From positions 1-64,000 of the forward strand of contig DASSPH010000104.1 in NCBI GenBank assembly GCA_035699745.1: 64,000 nucleotides of DNA, given 5' to 3'. This DNA is from Vicinamibacterales bacterium (GTDB lineage Bacteria > Acidobacteriota > Vicinamibacteria > Vicinamibacterales > 2-12-FULL-66-21). The number at the start of each line of letters is the position of its first letter. The stretch's first letter is position 1. Shown here one piece after another: positions 33,870-42,514 of this stretch. The position numbers and the translations under genes are program-made. Under the pieces are notes generated by a model. The model did no database searches, had not been told where the DNA came from, and worked only from the letters and a program-made list of their open reading frames with translations.

Positions 33870-34358
33870 TTATCTGGAGGAGAGCCCGGCCTCGCGGCGC
33901 GCCTTCTCGAGCGCCGCGAGCGCCTCCATCACTTCCTTGCGGGCCGCCTCGCGCTCGCGATCGGTCAGGGCGCTGCGGAACTTCTTGATGGCCTGCTTGA
34001 GCGCCCACTGCTCGGACAGCGTCAGCAGCGCCTGCGCGACCAGGTGACCGCCGGTGAACCCGGCGTACGGCTGCGCCAGCTTCGGCGTCACCATGTTCAG
34101 GTAGTCCTGATGGGTCATGCCGCCATACGGCGTCGGGCCGATCCAGAACTGTTCCCCGAGAATCTCTTCAATCGTCGGCTTCCGGCCGAAGACCTCCAGA
34201 CGGAACACCGGGTTCTGCTCCTTGAGCTCGATCGCCGGCGGCGCCGCGAGCGCGCGCTGGATGCGGTCGATCGAGACCGGCAGGTCTTGCGCGGGGGGCG
34301 TCCCCGCCGGCTGCTGCAGCATCAGGAACCCGGCAAGAAGGACGGGAGCGGCCGGCAT
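33870..34358 (-). CDS. Secreted hypothetical protein
   Basis: A 162-residue protein beginning MPAAPVLLAGFLMLQQPAG, a short signal peptide. The body is FRLEVFGRKPTIEEILGEQF then IGPTPYGGMTHQDYLNMVTP, with a helical, charged C-terminus rich in Glu/Arg/Ala (KKFRSALTDREREAARKEVM). I recognise no domain. The ATG at 34358 is chosen because the signal peptide starts there. It is convergent with the cytochrome gene, 26 bp apart. Confidence 0.75.
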   Translation of the reverse strand: MPAAPVLLAGFLMLQQPAGTPPAQDLPVSIDRIQRALAAPPAIELKEQNPVFRLEVFGRKPTIEEILGEQFWIGPTPYGGMTHQDYLNMVTPKLAQPYAGFTGGHLVAQALLTLSEQWALKQAIKKFRSALTDREREAARKEVMEALAALEKARREAGLSSR

Positions 34359-34634
34359 ATCTTCGTTATAAGACGACGCAAACTGCGATCCGGCTGCGCG
34401 GCCGTGGGACGGAAACCGTCCGGCGGCGGACATCGAACGCCGTGCACGGCGCCCCAGGCGAAGCCGCAACGTTCGCGCTGTCAAACAATTACGTGAATCC
34501 CCGGCGGCGGCACGGGTCTCGCTCTCCGGCTCAGGCCTGCTGACGCTGACTGCGCCGGCGGCACCCCGGGTGCCGGCACGCCGCGCCGCGCGGCTCGATC
34601 AGATGACCGCCCTTCGGGGCAACTGAGAGGTTCG

Positions 34635-37040
34635 ATGCTCAAAGGCCTGCTGCACGACGTTCGCTACGCGCTGCGCCTGATGCTCAAGACGCGGGGACTG
34701 ACGTCCGTGGCCGTTGTCACCCTCGCGCTGGGGATCGGCGCGAACACCGCCATCTTCAGCGTGATCGACGCGCTGCTGCTGCGGCCGCTGCCCTATCCCG
34801 ACCCGGAGAGGCTGGTGATGGTGTGGCAGGACCTGCGCCCGCGCGGCGGTCCGGCCACGGAGTGGACCGGGCCGTCGCAGCACTTCGACTGGAAGGCGGA
34901 GACTGCCGTCTTCGAGAGCCTCACCAGCGTGCGCGGCTGGAACGCGAGCCTGTCGGGCGGCGAGTACGCGGAGGCACTGCCGGGTGAGCAGACCACGTAC
35001 GAGTACTTCGACGTGCTGGGCGGCCGGCCGATCTTCGGCCGGACGTTCCGCAACAGCGACGACATCCCGAATGCGCCGCGCGTGGTCGTCCTGAGCCATC
35101 GGCTGTGGAGGCAGCGCTTCGGCGCCGACCCGGCGGCGATCGGACGGGCGGTGCAGATCAACGGCGAGCGCCACGAGATCATCGGCGTGATGCCGGAGTC
35201 CTTCACCCCCGGGCTCGTCAGCACCGCGGCGCTGTGGCGTCCCCTGCGCATGAACCCCGTCAACCCGTCGCGCAACTCGGCGGTGTTCCGCACCATCGGG
35301 CGCTTGAAGCACGGGGTCACGATCGAACAGGCGCGCGCCGGCCTGGCGGCGCTGGCGGCGCGTCTCGAGCAGGCGCATCCCGAGTCCGACTCCGGCAAAG
35401 GCATCAATCCGGTCCCGCTCCAGGAACAGCGGGTCGGCGCTTTACGTCCTGCGTTGATGATGCTGCTCGGCGCCGTCGGTTTCGTGCTGCTCATCGCCTG
35501 CGTCAACATCGCGAACCTGCTCCTGTCGCGCGCCAGCGGACGCGTGCGGGAGCTGGCGGTGCGGCGCGCCCTCGGCGCCGACCGGCGGCGGATCGTCCGG
35601 CAGCTCCTCACCGAGAGCGTGATGCTCGCCGCGGCCGGCGGCGCGCTCGGCCTCCTGGTGGGGGTCTGGGGCGTCTCGGCGCTCAAGAGCATCGCGCCCG
35701 CCGGGACGCCGCGCATCGACGAAGTCGGGCTCGACGGCACCGTCCTCGCCTTCGCGACGGCGCTGACGCTGCTCACCGGCCTGCTGTTCGGCAGCGTTCC
35801 CGCATGGCACGCCGGACGCGAGCAGTTCACCAGCGCGCTGAAGCAGGGCGGCCGCGGTCAGACGGGCGATGGCGGCAACCGCGCGCGGCGCGCGCTCATC
35901 GTCGCGGAGCTGGCGCTCGCGCTGGTGCTGCTGGTCGGCGGCGGCCTGCTGATTCGCACCTTCCTCGCGCTCCAGCGCGCCGACCTCGGCTTCAATCCCC
36001 GGGGCGTCATCGCCGGATTCGTCCTGCCGCCGCCGGCCGCCTATCGCACCAGCGCGCAGCGCGTGGCGTTCTACGACGCGGTGCGGGCGCGGACCGCGGC
36101 GCTGCCCGGCGTGACGCACGCCGCACTGTCGTCGGTGATTCCGCTCGGCGGCGACAGCGACACCAGCTTCCTGATCGAGGGGCGTCCGGCGCCGACCCGC
36201 AGCGCCGACGCCCTCGTGACCTGGTATCGCGTGGTCAGCGCGAATTACTTCGCCGCGATGGAGATCCCGCTGCGCCGCGGACGCCTCTTCGCGGACCGCG
36301 AACCCGAGCCGACCGTCGTCGTCAACGAGACGATGGCGAAGCAGCACTGGCCGGGCGAGGATCCGATCGGCCGCCGGATCCGGCTGGCGGACGACGGCCC
36401 GTGGTTCACGATCGTCGGCATCGTCGCCGACGTTCAGGTCCGCGGCGCGCGCGGCGCGAACGTCGTCGAGACCTACGTGGGCTACTGGCACACGCCGGAG
36501 GCGGGCACCAACGTCGTGCTGAAGACCGCGACCGAGCCGGCGGCGATGGCGGAACCTCTGCGCCGCGCGATCAAAGAGGTCGATCCGAACATCGCCGTCG
36601 CCGGGCTCGCGAGCCTCGACTCGTTGATCGCTGAATCCAACGCCAGCTCACGCTTCTACGCGCTGCTGGTCGCGGTGTTCGCGTTCGTCGCGCTGGTCCT
36701 CGCGGCGGTCGGCATCTACGGCGTCCTGTCGTATGCCGTGTCGAGGCGGACGCAGGAGATCGGCGTCCGGCTCGCGCTCGGCGCGCGCGAGGCGCAGATC
36801 TTCGGGCTGGTCGTCGGCGAAAGCCTGAAGCTCGCGGCCGCCGGACTCGCGCTCGGCCTGGCCGGCGCGGCGCTCGTCGGGCGCGCGCTCGAGCGGCTGC
36901 TGTTCGGTGTGCGCGCGACCGATGTCCTCACGTTCGCCGCCACCGCGCTGCTGCTCGTCGTCGTCGCGGCGGTGGCCAGCTACGTGCCTGCGCGCCGCGC
37001 CATGCGCACGGATCCGATCGAGGCGCTCAGGGCTGAGTAG
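34635..37040 (+). CDS. ABC transporter permease, MacB/FtsX type (second orphan-type permease)
   Basis: An 801-residue duplicated permease with the same plan as the one at 3882. It shows [20 protein letters not shown] in helix 1 and [20 protein letters not shown] in the first FtsX block. [20 protein letters not shown] then [14 protein letters not shown] occurs in the second, with the standard end [19 protein letters not shown] lies 7 bp before the ATG. Unlike the first copy it is followed, after a palindromic spacer, by a MacB-type ATPase gene that could power it. The 276 bp before it (34359-34634) contain no ORF, only GC-rich sequence with a short GGCACC/GGTGCC palindrome near 34560. Confidence 0.93.
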   Translation: MLKGLLHDVRYALRLMLKTRGLTSVAVVTLALGIGANTAIFSVIDALLLRPLPYPDPERLVMVWQDLRPRGGPATEWTGPSQHFDWKAETAVFESLTSVRGWNASLSGGEYAEALPGEQTTYEYFDVLGGRPIFGRTFRNSDDIPNAPRVVVLSHRLWRQRFGADPAAIGRAVQINGERHEIIGVMPESFTPGLVSTAALWRPLRMNPVNPSRNSAVFRTIGRLKHGVTIEQARAGLAALAARLEQAHPESDSGKGINPVPLQEQRVGALRPALMMLLGAVGFVLLIACVNIANLLLSRASGRVRELAVRRALGADRRRIVRQLLTESVMLAAAGGALGLLVGVWGVSALKSIAPAGTPRIDEVGLDGTVLAFATALTLLTGLLFGSVPAWHAGREQFTSALKQGGRGQTGDGGNRARRALIVAELALALVLLVGGGLLIRTFLALQRADLGFNPRGVIAGFVLPPPAAYRTSAQRVAFYDAVRARTAALPGVTHAALSSVIPLGGDSDTSFLIEGRPAPTRSADALVTWYRVVSANYFAAMEIPLRRGRLFADREPEPTVVVNETMAKQHWPGEDPIGRRIRLADDGPWFTIVGIVADVQVRGARGANVVETYVGYWHTPEAGTNVVLKTATEPAAMAEPLRRAIKEVDPNIAVAGLASLDSLIAESNASSRFYALLVAVFAFVALVLAAVGIYGVLSYAVSRRTQEIGVRLALGAREAQIFGLVVGESLKLAAAGLALGLAGAALVGRALERLLFGVRATDVLTFAATALLLVVVAAVASYVPARRAMRTDPIEALRAE

Positions 37041-37138
37041 GGGAAATTTGGAAATCTGGAAACCGCGTGGAAACTGGGGAGATGTCGAAATCTGGTAATC
37101 TGACTCAGATTTCCAGATTCCCAGATTTCCAAATTTGA
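37041..37138. repeat. AT-rich palindromic intergenic repeat (copy 1)
   Basis: The outer arms AAATTTGGAAATCTGG (37044-37059) and CCAGATTTCCAAATTT (37121-37136) are perfect 16 bp inverse complements. The interior repeats GAAATCTGG/CAGATTTCC pieces several times. It fills the spacer between the permease and ATPase genes and is far more AT-rich than the flanks. A related sequence occurs at 41615-41690, so this is a repeat family. Confidence 0.88.
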
Positions 37139-37148
37139 GATCCTGACT

Positions 37149-37898
37149 ATGTCCTTTTTCAGCCGAAGCTCGCCGCCTGCGGCGGCCGCCGCTGCCAGCG
37201 CCGCCGAGAGCGAATCGCTGGCGCCGAACGCGCTGGTTGCGCTGCGCAACATCGAGAAGTCGTACGCGCACGGCACGAGCCGCTCGTACGTGCTCCGCCG
37301 CGTCAACGTCGACGTCAAGGACGGCGAGTTCGTGTCGATCATGGGCCCGTCGGGCGCGGGCAAGTCGACGCTGCTGCACATCATCGGCATGCACGACAGC
37401 GCGTGGACCGGCGAGTACTATTTTCTCGACCAGCCGGTGCACCGGCTCGGCGCGAAAGAGCGCGCCAAGCTGCACAAGCAGTACATCGGCTTCGTCTTCC
37501 AGAGCTACCACCTGCTCGATCACCTGACGGTGTACGAGAACCTCGACATCCCGCTCTCGTATCGCGACATCAAGAAATCCGAGCGCGAGAGCATGGTGTG
37601 CGACATCCTCGACAAGTTCGCGATCGTCGGCAAGAAGGACCTCTACCCGAACCAGCTCTCCGGCGGCCAGCAGCAGCTCGTCGCCGTCGCCCGCGCCGTG
37701 ATCTCGAATCCGAAGGTCATCCTGGCGGACGAGCCCACCGGCAACCTGCACACGAGCCAGGGCAAGGAAATCATGGAGCTGTTCAAGAAGCTGAACGAGG
37801 GGGGCACGACGATCGTGCAGGTGACGCACTCGGAAGTGAACGCCGGCTACGGCAGCCGGATCATCCATCTGCGGGACGGCTGGATCGTCGACGAATAG
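37149..37898 (+). CDS. MacB/LolD-type ABC transporter ATP-binding protein
   Basis: A 249-residue ATPase. Walker A is [10 protein letters not shown] (residues 65-74), the Q-loop is [18 protein letters not shown], the signature [14 protein letters not shown], and Walker B with D-loop is [20 protein letters not shown]. The switch region is VTHSE. An alanine/serine-rich extension of about 25 residues precedes the domain. The signature and the GNL after Walker B identify the MacB/LolD branch that powers FtsX-like permeases. It probably energises the upstream 801-residue permease, with a palindromic repeat between the genes. No HlyD-like adaptor is adjacent. Confidence 0.94.
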   Translation: MSFFSRSSPPAAAAAASAAESESLAPNALVALRNIEKSYAHGTSRSYVLRRVNVDVKDGEFVSIMGPSGAGKSTLLHIIGMHDSAWTGEYYFLDQPVHRLGAKERAKLHKQYIGFVFQSYHLLDHLTVYENLDIPLSYRDIKKSERESMVCDILDKFAIVGKKDLYPNQLSGGQQQLVAVARAVISNPKVILADEPTGNLHTSQGKEIMELFKKLNEGGTTIVQVTHSEVNAGYGSRIIHLRDGWIVDE

Positions 37899-37913
37899 GC
37901 GAAAGCGGAAGGC

Positions 37914-37961
37914 GGACGACGGAACGAAGCCGGACGTACTTCCGTCTCCGTTCCGTCGTCC
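37914..37961. terminator. Bidirectional hairpin between convergent genes
   Basis: GGACGACGGAACG (37914-37926) and CGTTCCGTCGTCC (37949-37961) form a perfect 13 bp stem with a 22 nt loop. It lies in the 72 bp between the stops of the ATPase gene and the convergent RRM gene. No T-tract is present, so it may act as a stabilising or factor-assisted terminator for both. Confidence 0.6.
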
Positions 37962-37970
37962 GTCGCGTAT

Positions 37971-38354
37971 TCACCAGCGCGGCTCGCGCTTGCCACCCCC
38001 GCCGCCGTATCCGCCGCCGCCGCCATACCCTCCACCGCCGCCGCGATCGAAGCCCCCGCCGCCCCGGCCGCGACCGCCGCCGCCCCCGCCCCCGAAGCCC
38101 CCTTCCGGCTTCGGCCGCGCCTCGTTGACCACCAGCGCGCGTCCTTCCATCTGCTGCTCGTGAAACTGGCTGATGGCCTTCTGCGCGTCTTCGTCCGTCG
38201 CCATCTCAACGAAGGCGAAGCCGCGCGCACGGCCGGTGGCCATATCGCGCATCACTCGCACGTTGTCCACCTTGCCGGCCTGGCCGAACAGCTCGGTTAG
38301 CTGCTCCTCCGTCGCGGAATAGGGGAGGTTGCCGACGTAGAGTCTCCTGCCCAT
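37971..38354 (-). CDS. Glycine-rich RRM RNA-binding protein
   Basis: A 127-residue cytoplasmic RNA-binding protein. The single RRM spans residues 3-80, with RNP2 LYVGNL, RNP1 RGFAFVEM and the usual EEQLTELFGQAGKV helix. The C-terminal third is a Gly/Arg/Tyr-rich tail (GGGGYGGGGG, GRGRGGGGFDRGGG), as in cyanobacterial and plant cold-inducible Rbp proteins. AGGAG is present 11 bp before the ATG. Bacterial members are linked to cold response and mRNA binding. It is convergent with the ABC ATPase and divergent from the SCO1-like gene. Confidence 0.93.
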   Translation of the reverse strand: MGRRLYVGNLPYSATEEQLTELFGQAGKVDNVRVMRDMATGRARGFAFVEMATDEDAQKAISQFHEQQMEGRALVVNEARPKPEGGFGGGGGGGRGRGGGGFDRGGGGGYGGGGGYGGGGGKREPRW

Positions 38355-38473
38355 GCTGTCACTTACTCCTGGCTGGCGCGCGGAACGGTTGGGGCGGCAG
38401 GCCGCCGCGCGCAGCCGGCCGCCATCCGGGCGAAATGTAGCAGGATATGTGCCGCGCGGTTTACAGTGAAGAT

Positions 38474-39349
38474 ATGCTCCGCCGCCGCAGACTGGCCCTC
38501 GTGTGCCTGGTGATTTTCGTCATCGCCGGCGCGTCCCGGTGCGGTCCGCCGGCTGAGCAGCAGCGGACCTATCCCCTGCGCGGACAAATCCTCAGTATCG
38601 GGGAGCCCCGTGCCGACGGCCGGCGCGAGATGTCCGTGAAGCACGAGGACATTCCGGGCTTCATGCCCGCCATGTCCATGGCCTATTTCGTCAGGAACCC
38701 GGCGATGCTCGACGGCCTGCAGCCCGGCGACCTCGTCAGTGCCACCCTCGTGATCGCCGGCAGCGACATCCACCTCGACGACGTGAAGAAGACGGGGCAC
38801 GCCGACCTGCCGCCCGGCAGCCGTCCCGTCCGCGTGATGGAGGTGATGAACGCCGGCGACCAGGTCCCCGACGACGCGCTCGTGGATCAGGAAGGGCGGG
38901 CGCGCACACTTTCCGACTGGCGCGGGAAGTCACTCGCCGTCACGTTCGTGTACACCAGATGTCCACTCCCGGACTTCTGTCCCTTGATGGATCGGCGTTT
39001 CGCGGACGTCCAGCGCGCGATCGCCGCCGATCCGGCGCTGCGGGAGCGGGCGCATCTCGTTTCCATCAGTTTCGATCCGGCGCACGACACGCCTGACGTG
39101 ATTCGCAAGCACGCGGCGCTGCGGGGCGCCGATCCGAAGACGTGGAGCTACGTGACCGGGACACGGGCCTCGATCGACCATCTCACCTCGCGGTTCGGCG
39201 TGTCGACGATCGACGAGCAGGACACGGCACAGAGCATCACGCACAACCTGCGGACCGCGATCGTCGATCCGCAGGGACGGCTGGTCAAGATGTACTCGGG
39301 CAGCGACTGGACGGTCGATGGGATCCTTGCCGATCTCCGCGCCCGCTAG
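38474..39349 (+). CDS. CusF-SCO1 fusion, copper chaperone
   Basis: A 291-residue exported protein combining two copper domains. After an N-terminal membrane segment (LALVCLVIFVIAGASRCG), residues about 30-105 resemble CusF-like copper-binding domains (MSVKHEDIPGFMPAMSMAYF, with His and Met ligands). Residues about 125-291 are a SCO1/SenC thioredoxin fold, with the Cys pair spaced as C163-PLPDF-C169 and the ligand His in SITHNLRTAIVD. The spacing is wider than the classic CxxxC. SCO1 delivers copper to the CuA site of cytochrome oxidase; no oxidase genes lie in this window. The ATG at 38474 starts the hydrophobic segment. Confidence 0.9.
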   Translation: MLRRRRLALVCLVIFVIAGASRCGPPAEQQRTYPLRGQILSIGEPRADGRREMSVKHEDIPGFMPAMSMAYFVRNPAMLDGLQPGDLVSATLVIAGSDIHLDDVKKTGHADLPPGSRPVRVMEVMNAGDQVPDDALVDQEGRARTLSDWRGKSLAVTFVYTRCPLPDFCPLMDRRFADVQRAIAADPALRERAHLVSISFDPAHDTPDVIRKHAALRGADPKTWSYVTGTRASIDHLTSRFGVSTIDEQDTAQSITHNLRTAIVDPQGRLVKMYSGSDWTVDGILADLRAR

Positions 39350-40004
39350 GTCGGCATTCACCACGCGCGAGCGCGCGGTCATTCGGCGCTGCCGCACACC
39401 CGAGTTGGTGCAGCGCTATCTGAACGCGCTGCCCTACAATGACGAGCCGCCGCCCGGCGGTGCGACGCTCCGCAGCTTCCGCGGCGTCGTCGCCCACGGC
39501 ACTGCGCACTGCATGGAGGCGGCCCTCGCCGCCGCGACGATTCTCGAGCAGCACGGCTATCCGCCGCTCATTCTCAGCTTCGAGTCGATCGACGAGCTCG
39601 ATCACGTCCTGTTCGTCTACCGCCGGCGGGGGCGCTGGGGCGCGGTCGCCCGCTCGCGGGATCCCGGCCTGCACGGCCGGAGGCCGGTGTTCCGGACGGC
39701 GCGCGCGCTCGCTCTGAGCTATGTGGAGCCGTACATCGACTATCACGGCCGGATCACCGGCTACACCGTGGTCGATCTCCGCGATCTGCTGGGCGAGTAC
39801 GACTGGCGCTTGTCCGAGCGGAACGTCTGGAAGGCGGAGCGTGTGCTGCTCGAGGCGCCGCACCGCCCGATCAACTCGTCGGACAGCCGCATCGATCGGC
39901 TGCGCCGGAAGTACGTCGCGTACCGCCGGCAGCACGACGGCCGCAAGCCGCTGTACTACAAGGATCGGCACACGTGGTCCGCGCTGCCCAAGGGTCACTG
40001 GTGA
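39318..40004 (+). CDS. Hypothetical protein with transglutaminase-like Cys-His layout
   Basis: A 228-residue protein. It overlaps the SCO1-like gene by 32 bp. The central part VVAHGTAHCMEAALAAATIL, then LILSFESIDELDHVLFVYRR and GAVARSRDPGLHGRRP, has a Cys at a helix start followed by a strand-borne His and an Asp. This is the order used by transglutaminase/papain-like folds. I do not recognise a named family and regard catalysis as a guess. The C-terminal half is basic (IDRLRRKYVAYRRQHDGRKP). It has no signal peptide, so it is probably cytoplasmic. A later ATG is possible as start. Confidence 0.7.
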   Translation: MGSLPISAPARSAFTTRERAVIRRCRTPELVQRYLNALPYNDEPPPGGATLRSFRGVVAHGTAHCMEAALAAATILEQHGYPPLILSFESIDELDHVLFVYRRRGRWGAVARSRDPGLHGRRPVFRTARALALSYVEPYIDYHGRITGYTVVDLRDLLGEYDWRLSERNVWKAERVLLEAPHRPINSSDSRIDRLRRKYVAYRRQHDGRKPLYYKDRHTWSALPKGHW

Positions 40005-40053
40005 CCACGTGCCGCGGCGAGCGAGCGGCGGCCGGCGGGGGACGCCGCCCGGA

Positions 40054-40356
40054 TCAATCCAGATCGAAATCGCGCGTCGGCTTGGTGATCGGTTCCTCGC
40101 GCGCCTGGCGGAGCGCTTCCTCGAAGCGCTTCGAGAGGGCATCCCCCCGCGTCCGCTCCTCGGCGACGGACTTCTGGAAGAGCGCCTCGCGGCGCGCCGC
40201 CTGCTCGGCCAGGATCCGCTGGGCGTCGTCCAGCTCGGGGCGATCGGCCGACGGCGGGTCGCTGTGGCGGATGACGCGCTGCAGGTTGGTGTCGATGACG
40301 AGCATCGCCGAGCAGCACGGACAGGCGACTTCGATTTCGGACTTCAGCTTGGCCAC
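40054..40356 (-). CDS. Small zinc-ribbon-like protein with helical C-terminus
   Basis: A 100-residue protein with GTG start at 40356. It begins VAKLKSEIEVACPCCSAMLV, where CPCC suggests half of a zinc ribbon. A long charged helix follows (DDAQRILAEQAARREALFQK; LSKRFEEALRQAREE) and the end is acidic (TRDFDLD). No second Cys pair is present, so zinc would need a dimer or a partner. It overlaps nothing and is separated by 2 bp from the upstream lipoprotein stop. The function is unknown. Confidence 0.7.
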   Translation of the reverse strand: MAKLKSEIEVACPCCSAMLVIDTNLQRVIRHSDPPSADRPELDDAQRILAEQAARREALFQKSVAEERTRGDALSKRFEEALRQAREEPITKPTRDFDLD

Positions 40357-40358
40357 GG

Positions 40359-40727
40359 CTATTTCTCCATCACGAGCGGCGGGCCCGTGTTCTCGTCCCA
40401 GTCCAGGGCGACCGGTGCGCCGGCGGCATCCGTCGCGCGGACTTCGACGCGGCTGATGTGCTCGCGCGAGGTGTTGAAGCGCTGCCCGAACCCGGTCACG
40501 AAGCTGGCGAGCGGCGCTTCGAGGCGTCCGCCGGCCGACAGCGTCGGCGACACGCCGCGGTAGTACGAGTTCAGCGTGACGGTCACGTCGCGCCACGGCG
40601 ACCTGGTCTGGTTCTCGATCACCAGCCACGCCCCGCGCTGGCGGATCGGGGGGAGTTCGGTGCGGCATCCCGCCGCCAGCAGCAGCGCCACGAGCACCAG
40701 GAGTATCCCGCGCCTCTCGCGCACCAC
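40359..40727 (-). CDS. Small lipoprotein, unknown
   Basis: A lipoprotein of about 122 residues. The signal peptide GILLVLVALLLAAGCRTEL ends in the lipobox LAAGC. The rest resembles a small beta-sandwich (AWLVIENQTRSPWRDVTVTL; SREHISRVEVRATDAAGAPV). I place the start at GTG 40727. An in-frame ATG at 40751 would put the start only 2 bp from the divergent nuclease-fold gene's ATG and would add HYHSVVRE before the signal peptide. It is co-directional with the zinc-ribbon-like gene, 2 bp apart. No family is recognised. Confidence 0.7.
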   Translation of the reverse strand: MVRERRGILLVLVALLLAAGCRTELPPIRQRGAWLVIENQTRSPWRDVTVTLNSYYRGVSPTLSAGGRLEAPLASFVTGFGQRFNTSREHISRVEVRATDAAGAPVALDWDENTGPPLVMEK

Positions 40728-40753
40728 GCTATGATAATGCGCCCTCCTCATCC

Positions 40754-41479
40754 ATGACCGAGTCGACGGCACAGGACGTCCGGATCGCGACCTACAACAT
40801 CCACCGTTGCCGCGGCATGGACCGCCGCGTCGTCCCCGGGCGCATCGTCGACGTGCTCCGCCAGATCGACGCGGATGTCATCGCGCTGCAGGAAGTGATC
40901 GGCGCCGGACCGGTCGGCGCCGGGCAGGCGGAGGAGATCGGCGCCGCGCTCGGCATGGGCTGGGTGATGAACTGCGTGCGGACGCTGCGGCAGCACCAGT
41001 TCGGCAACGTCGTCCTGAGCCGTTATCCGATCGTCCACCACAGCAGCTACGACCTGTCGTGGAAGACCTGCGAGGCGCGCAACTGCCAGCGCGCCGATCT
41101 CGACATCAACGGCAGCGTGCTGCACGTCTACAACGTGCACCTGGGGACGGCGGTCCTCGAGCGGCGGTATCAGGCGGGCCGGCTCGCCGCGTTCGTCCAC
41201 GACCGGCGCGTGACCGGGCCGAAGATCATCCTCGGGGACTTCAACGAATGGATGAAGGGGCTGGCGACCAAGACGCTGTCGTCGCTGTTCGAGAGCGTCG
41301 ACATCTCGCAGCACCTGCGGCGCCGCCGCACGTATCCCGGTCTCTTCCCGGTCGTCCACCTCGATCACATCTATTACGACGGGCGGGTGGAGGTGGTCAG
41401 CGTGGAGATGCCGCGCACCCGGCAGGCGTTGATGGCGTCGGACCATCTGCCGCTGGTGGCGAACCTGCGGATCGGGTGA
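40754..41479 (+). CDS. Endonuclease/exonuclease/phosphatase-fold hydrolase
   Basis: A 241-residue enzyme of the EEP superfamily (metal-dependent phosphoesterases). Catalytic motifs are in order: ATYNIHRCRG (Asn), ALQEV (Glu, metal), VLHVYNVHLGT, KIILGDFNEW (Asp/Asn), and LDHIYYD with SDHLPLVANL (terminal Asp-His). It has no signal peptide. The superfamily includes DNases, sphingomyelinases and inositol phosphatases, so the substrate is open. It is divergent from the lipoprotein gene with very little upstream space, implying overlapping promoters. Confidence 0.92.
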   Translation: MTESTAQDVRIATYNIHRCRGMDRRVVPGRIVDVLRQIDADVIALQEVIGAGPVGAGQAEEIGAALGMGWVMNCVRTLRQHQFGNVVLSRYPIVHHSSYDLSWKTCEARNCQRADLDINGSVLHVYNVHLGTAVLERRYQAGRLAAFVHDRRVTGPKIILGDFNEWMKGLATKTLSSLFESVDISQHLRRRRTYPGLFPVVHLDHIYYDGRVEVVSVEMPRTRQALMASDHLPLVANLRIG

Positions 41480-41483
41480 CGCG

Positions 41484-41563
41484 AGCCGACGACGTCACAG
41501 TCGGTCAGGAGGAGACCGCGGTCCGGACGGGCCGCGGCGGGGTGTCCGCGGACGTCGTCGGCT
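41484..41563. other. Long hairpin-forming intergenic sequence
   Basis: AGCCGACGACGTC (41484-41496) and GACGTCGTCGGCT (41551-41563) are perfect 13 bp inverse complements around 54 bp. That interior itself holds CCGCGG palindromes and GTCCGGAC. It starts 4 bp after the nuclease-fold gene's stop. It could be a terminator-like structure or a small structured RNA; no T-tract follows. Confidence 0.55.
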
Positions 41564-41614
41564 TTCGTGCATAAGACGTTGCAGCGCGCCGTTCGGTTGG
41601 CGGGGTTCGGAATG

Positions 41615-41690
41615 TGGGAATTTGGAAATCTGGAAATGTGGAAATCTTCTCGTAGATTTCCGAATTTCCAAATTTCCCAATTTCCAAATC
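41615..41690. repeat. AT-rich palindromic intergenic repeat (copy 2)
   Basis: Tandem GGAAATnTGG-type units on the left (GGGAATTTGGAAATCTGG, 41616-41633) are mirrored on the right by AATTTCC units. The core is a perfect hairpin GGAAATCT (41640-41647) / AGATTTCC (41654-41661). It shares GAAATCTGG and GGAATTT-like words with the spacer at 37041-37138. It lies before the small gene at 41714. Confidence 0.85.
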
Positions 41691-41713
41691 GGCGTGTAGT
41701 ACAATTCCGCAAG

Positions 41714-41938
41714 ATGTTGAAAGGCTTCACTCACGCGCGCCTGGCCTGCGGGTGCCGCCTCTCGTTCCGTGAGGGGGTCGAAGGCAGCCCGGTCACCGTC
41801 GTGGTCGACCAGAAGGCGTCCTCGTGCCCGCTCACGGTTCACGTCTCAGGGCTGCCGCTGTACGACTATCGCGAAGCACTTCGCCCGCCGACCCGCGTCG
41901 GGCCGCCGATCGAAGAAGAGTTCGAAGAAGAGTCGTAG
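41714..41938 (+). CDS. Small cysteine-containing hypothetical protein
   Basis: A 74-residue protein, MLKGFTHARLACGCRLSFRE onwards. It has Cys residues in ACGC and in SSCPLTVHVSG, and a very acidic end (EEEFEEES). The three cysteines might bind metal. The ATG at 41714 is chosen because upstream in-frame codons read through the AT-rich repeat. It lies convergent with the thioredoxin gene, 13 bp apart. I recognise no family. Confidence 0.6.
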   Translation: MLKGFTHARLACGCRLSFREGVEGSPVTVVVDQKASSCPLTVHVSGLPLYDYREALRPPTRVGPPIEEEFEEES

Positions 41939-41951
41939 GGCCCGACGCCCC

Positions 41952-42509
41952 TCACAACAGCGCTTTAATCTCCTTCTCGAACTGCTCTTTCGTCGCCGGG
42001 CCGAGATGCTTGGTGCAGATCGAGCCGTCGCGCGCCACGACGAACGACGTCGGATAGCCGTAGAACGGGCCCCACGCGGTCTCGACGTCGGGCGTCATCT
42101 GCAGCACCGGATAGTTCATCTTGAACTCCTGCATGAACGACTGCAGCTGCTCCGGGCTGTCGTCGACCGAGATGCCGACGATGACGAGCCCCTTGTCCTT
42201 GTACTCGCTGTACAGCTTCACGAAGTCGGGGATCTCCACCTTGCAGGGGCCGCACCAGGTCGCCCAGAAATTGACGATCGCGACCTTGCCCTTGAACTCC
42301 GTCATCTTCACCGGCACGTCGTGCTGGTCTTTCAACACGAAGTCGAACGTGCCGACGCCGCTCTGATCGCACGACGGGCTCTTCGAGGCGACGCTGTCGG
42401 CGGCGGGACGGATCGCCTCCCCTCCGCCGCTCCTGCCGCGCAGCAGCGGCAGCGTGAGAATTCCGAGCGAGAGCGCCGCGGCGCCCGCGATGATCCAGCG
42501 TGATTTCAT
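41952..42509 (-). CDS. TlpA/ResA-type thiol-disulfide oxidoreductase
   Basis: A 185-residue membrane-anchored thioredoxin. An N-terminal helix (WIIAGAAALSLGILTLPLL) is followed by a TlpA-like fold with the active site WCGPC (Cys86, Cys89) in AIVNFWATWCGPCKVEIPDF and the cis-proline loop YGYPTSFVV. The ATG at 42509 is used, 5 bp after the anti-sigma stop. Such proteins reduce apocytochrome c haem-site cysteines or other periplasmic disulfides. It is the third gene of the sigma / anti-sigma / thioredoxin operon, so it may be produced under the same stress response. Confidence 0.93.
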   Translation of the reverse strand: MKSRWIIAGAAALSLGILTLPLLRGRSGGGEAIRPAADSVASKSPSCDQSGVGTFDFVLKDQHDVPVKMTEFKGKVAIVNFWATWCGPCKVEIPDFVKLYSEYKDKGLVIVGISVDDSPEQLQSFMQEFKMNYPVLQMTPDVETAWGPFYGYPTSFVVARDGSICTKHLGPATKEQFEKEIKALL

Positions 42510-42514
42510 GATCG

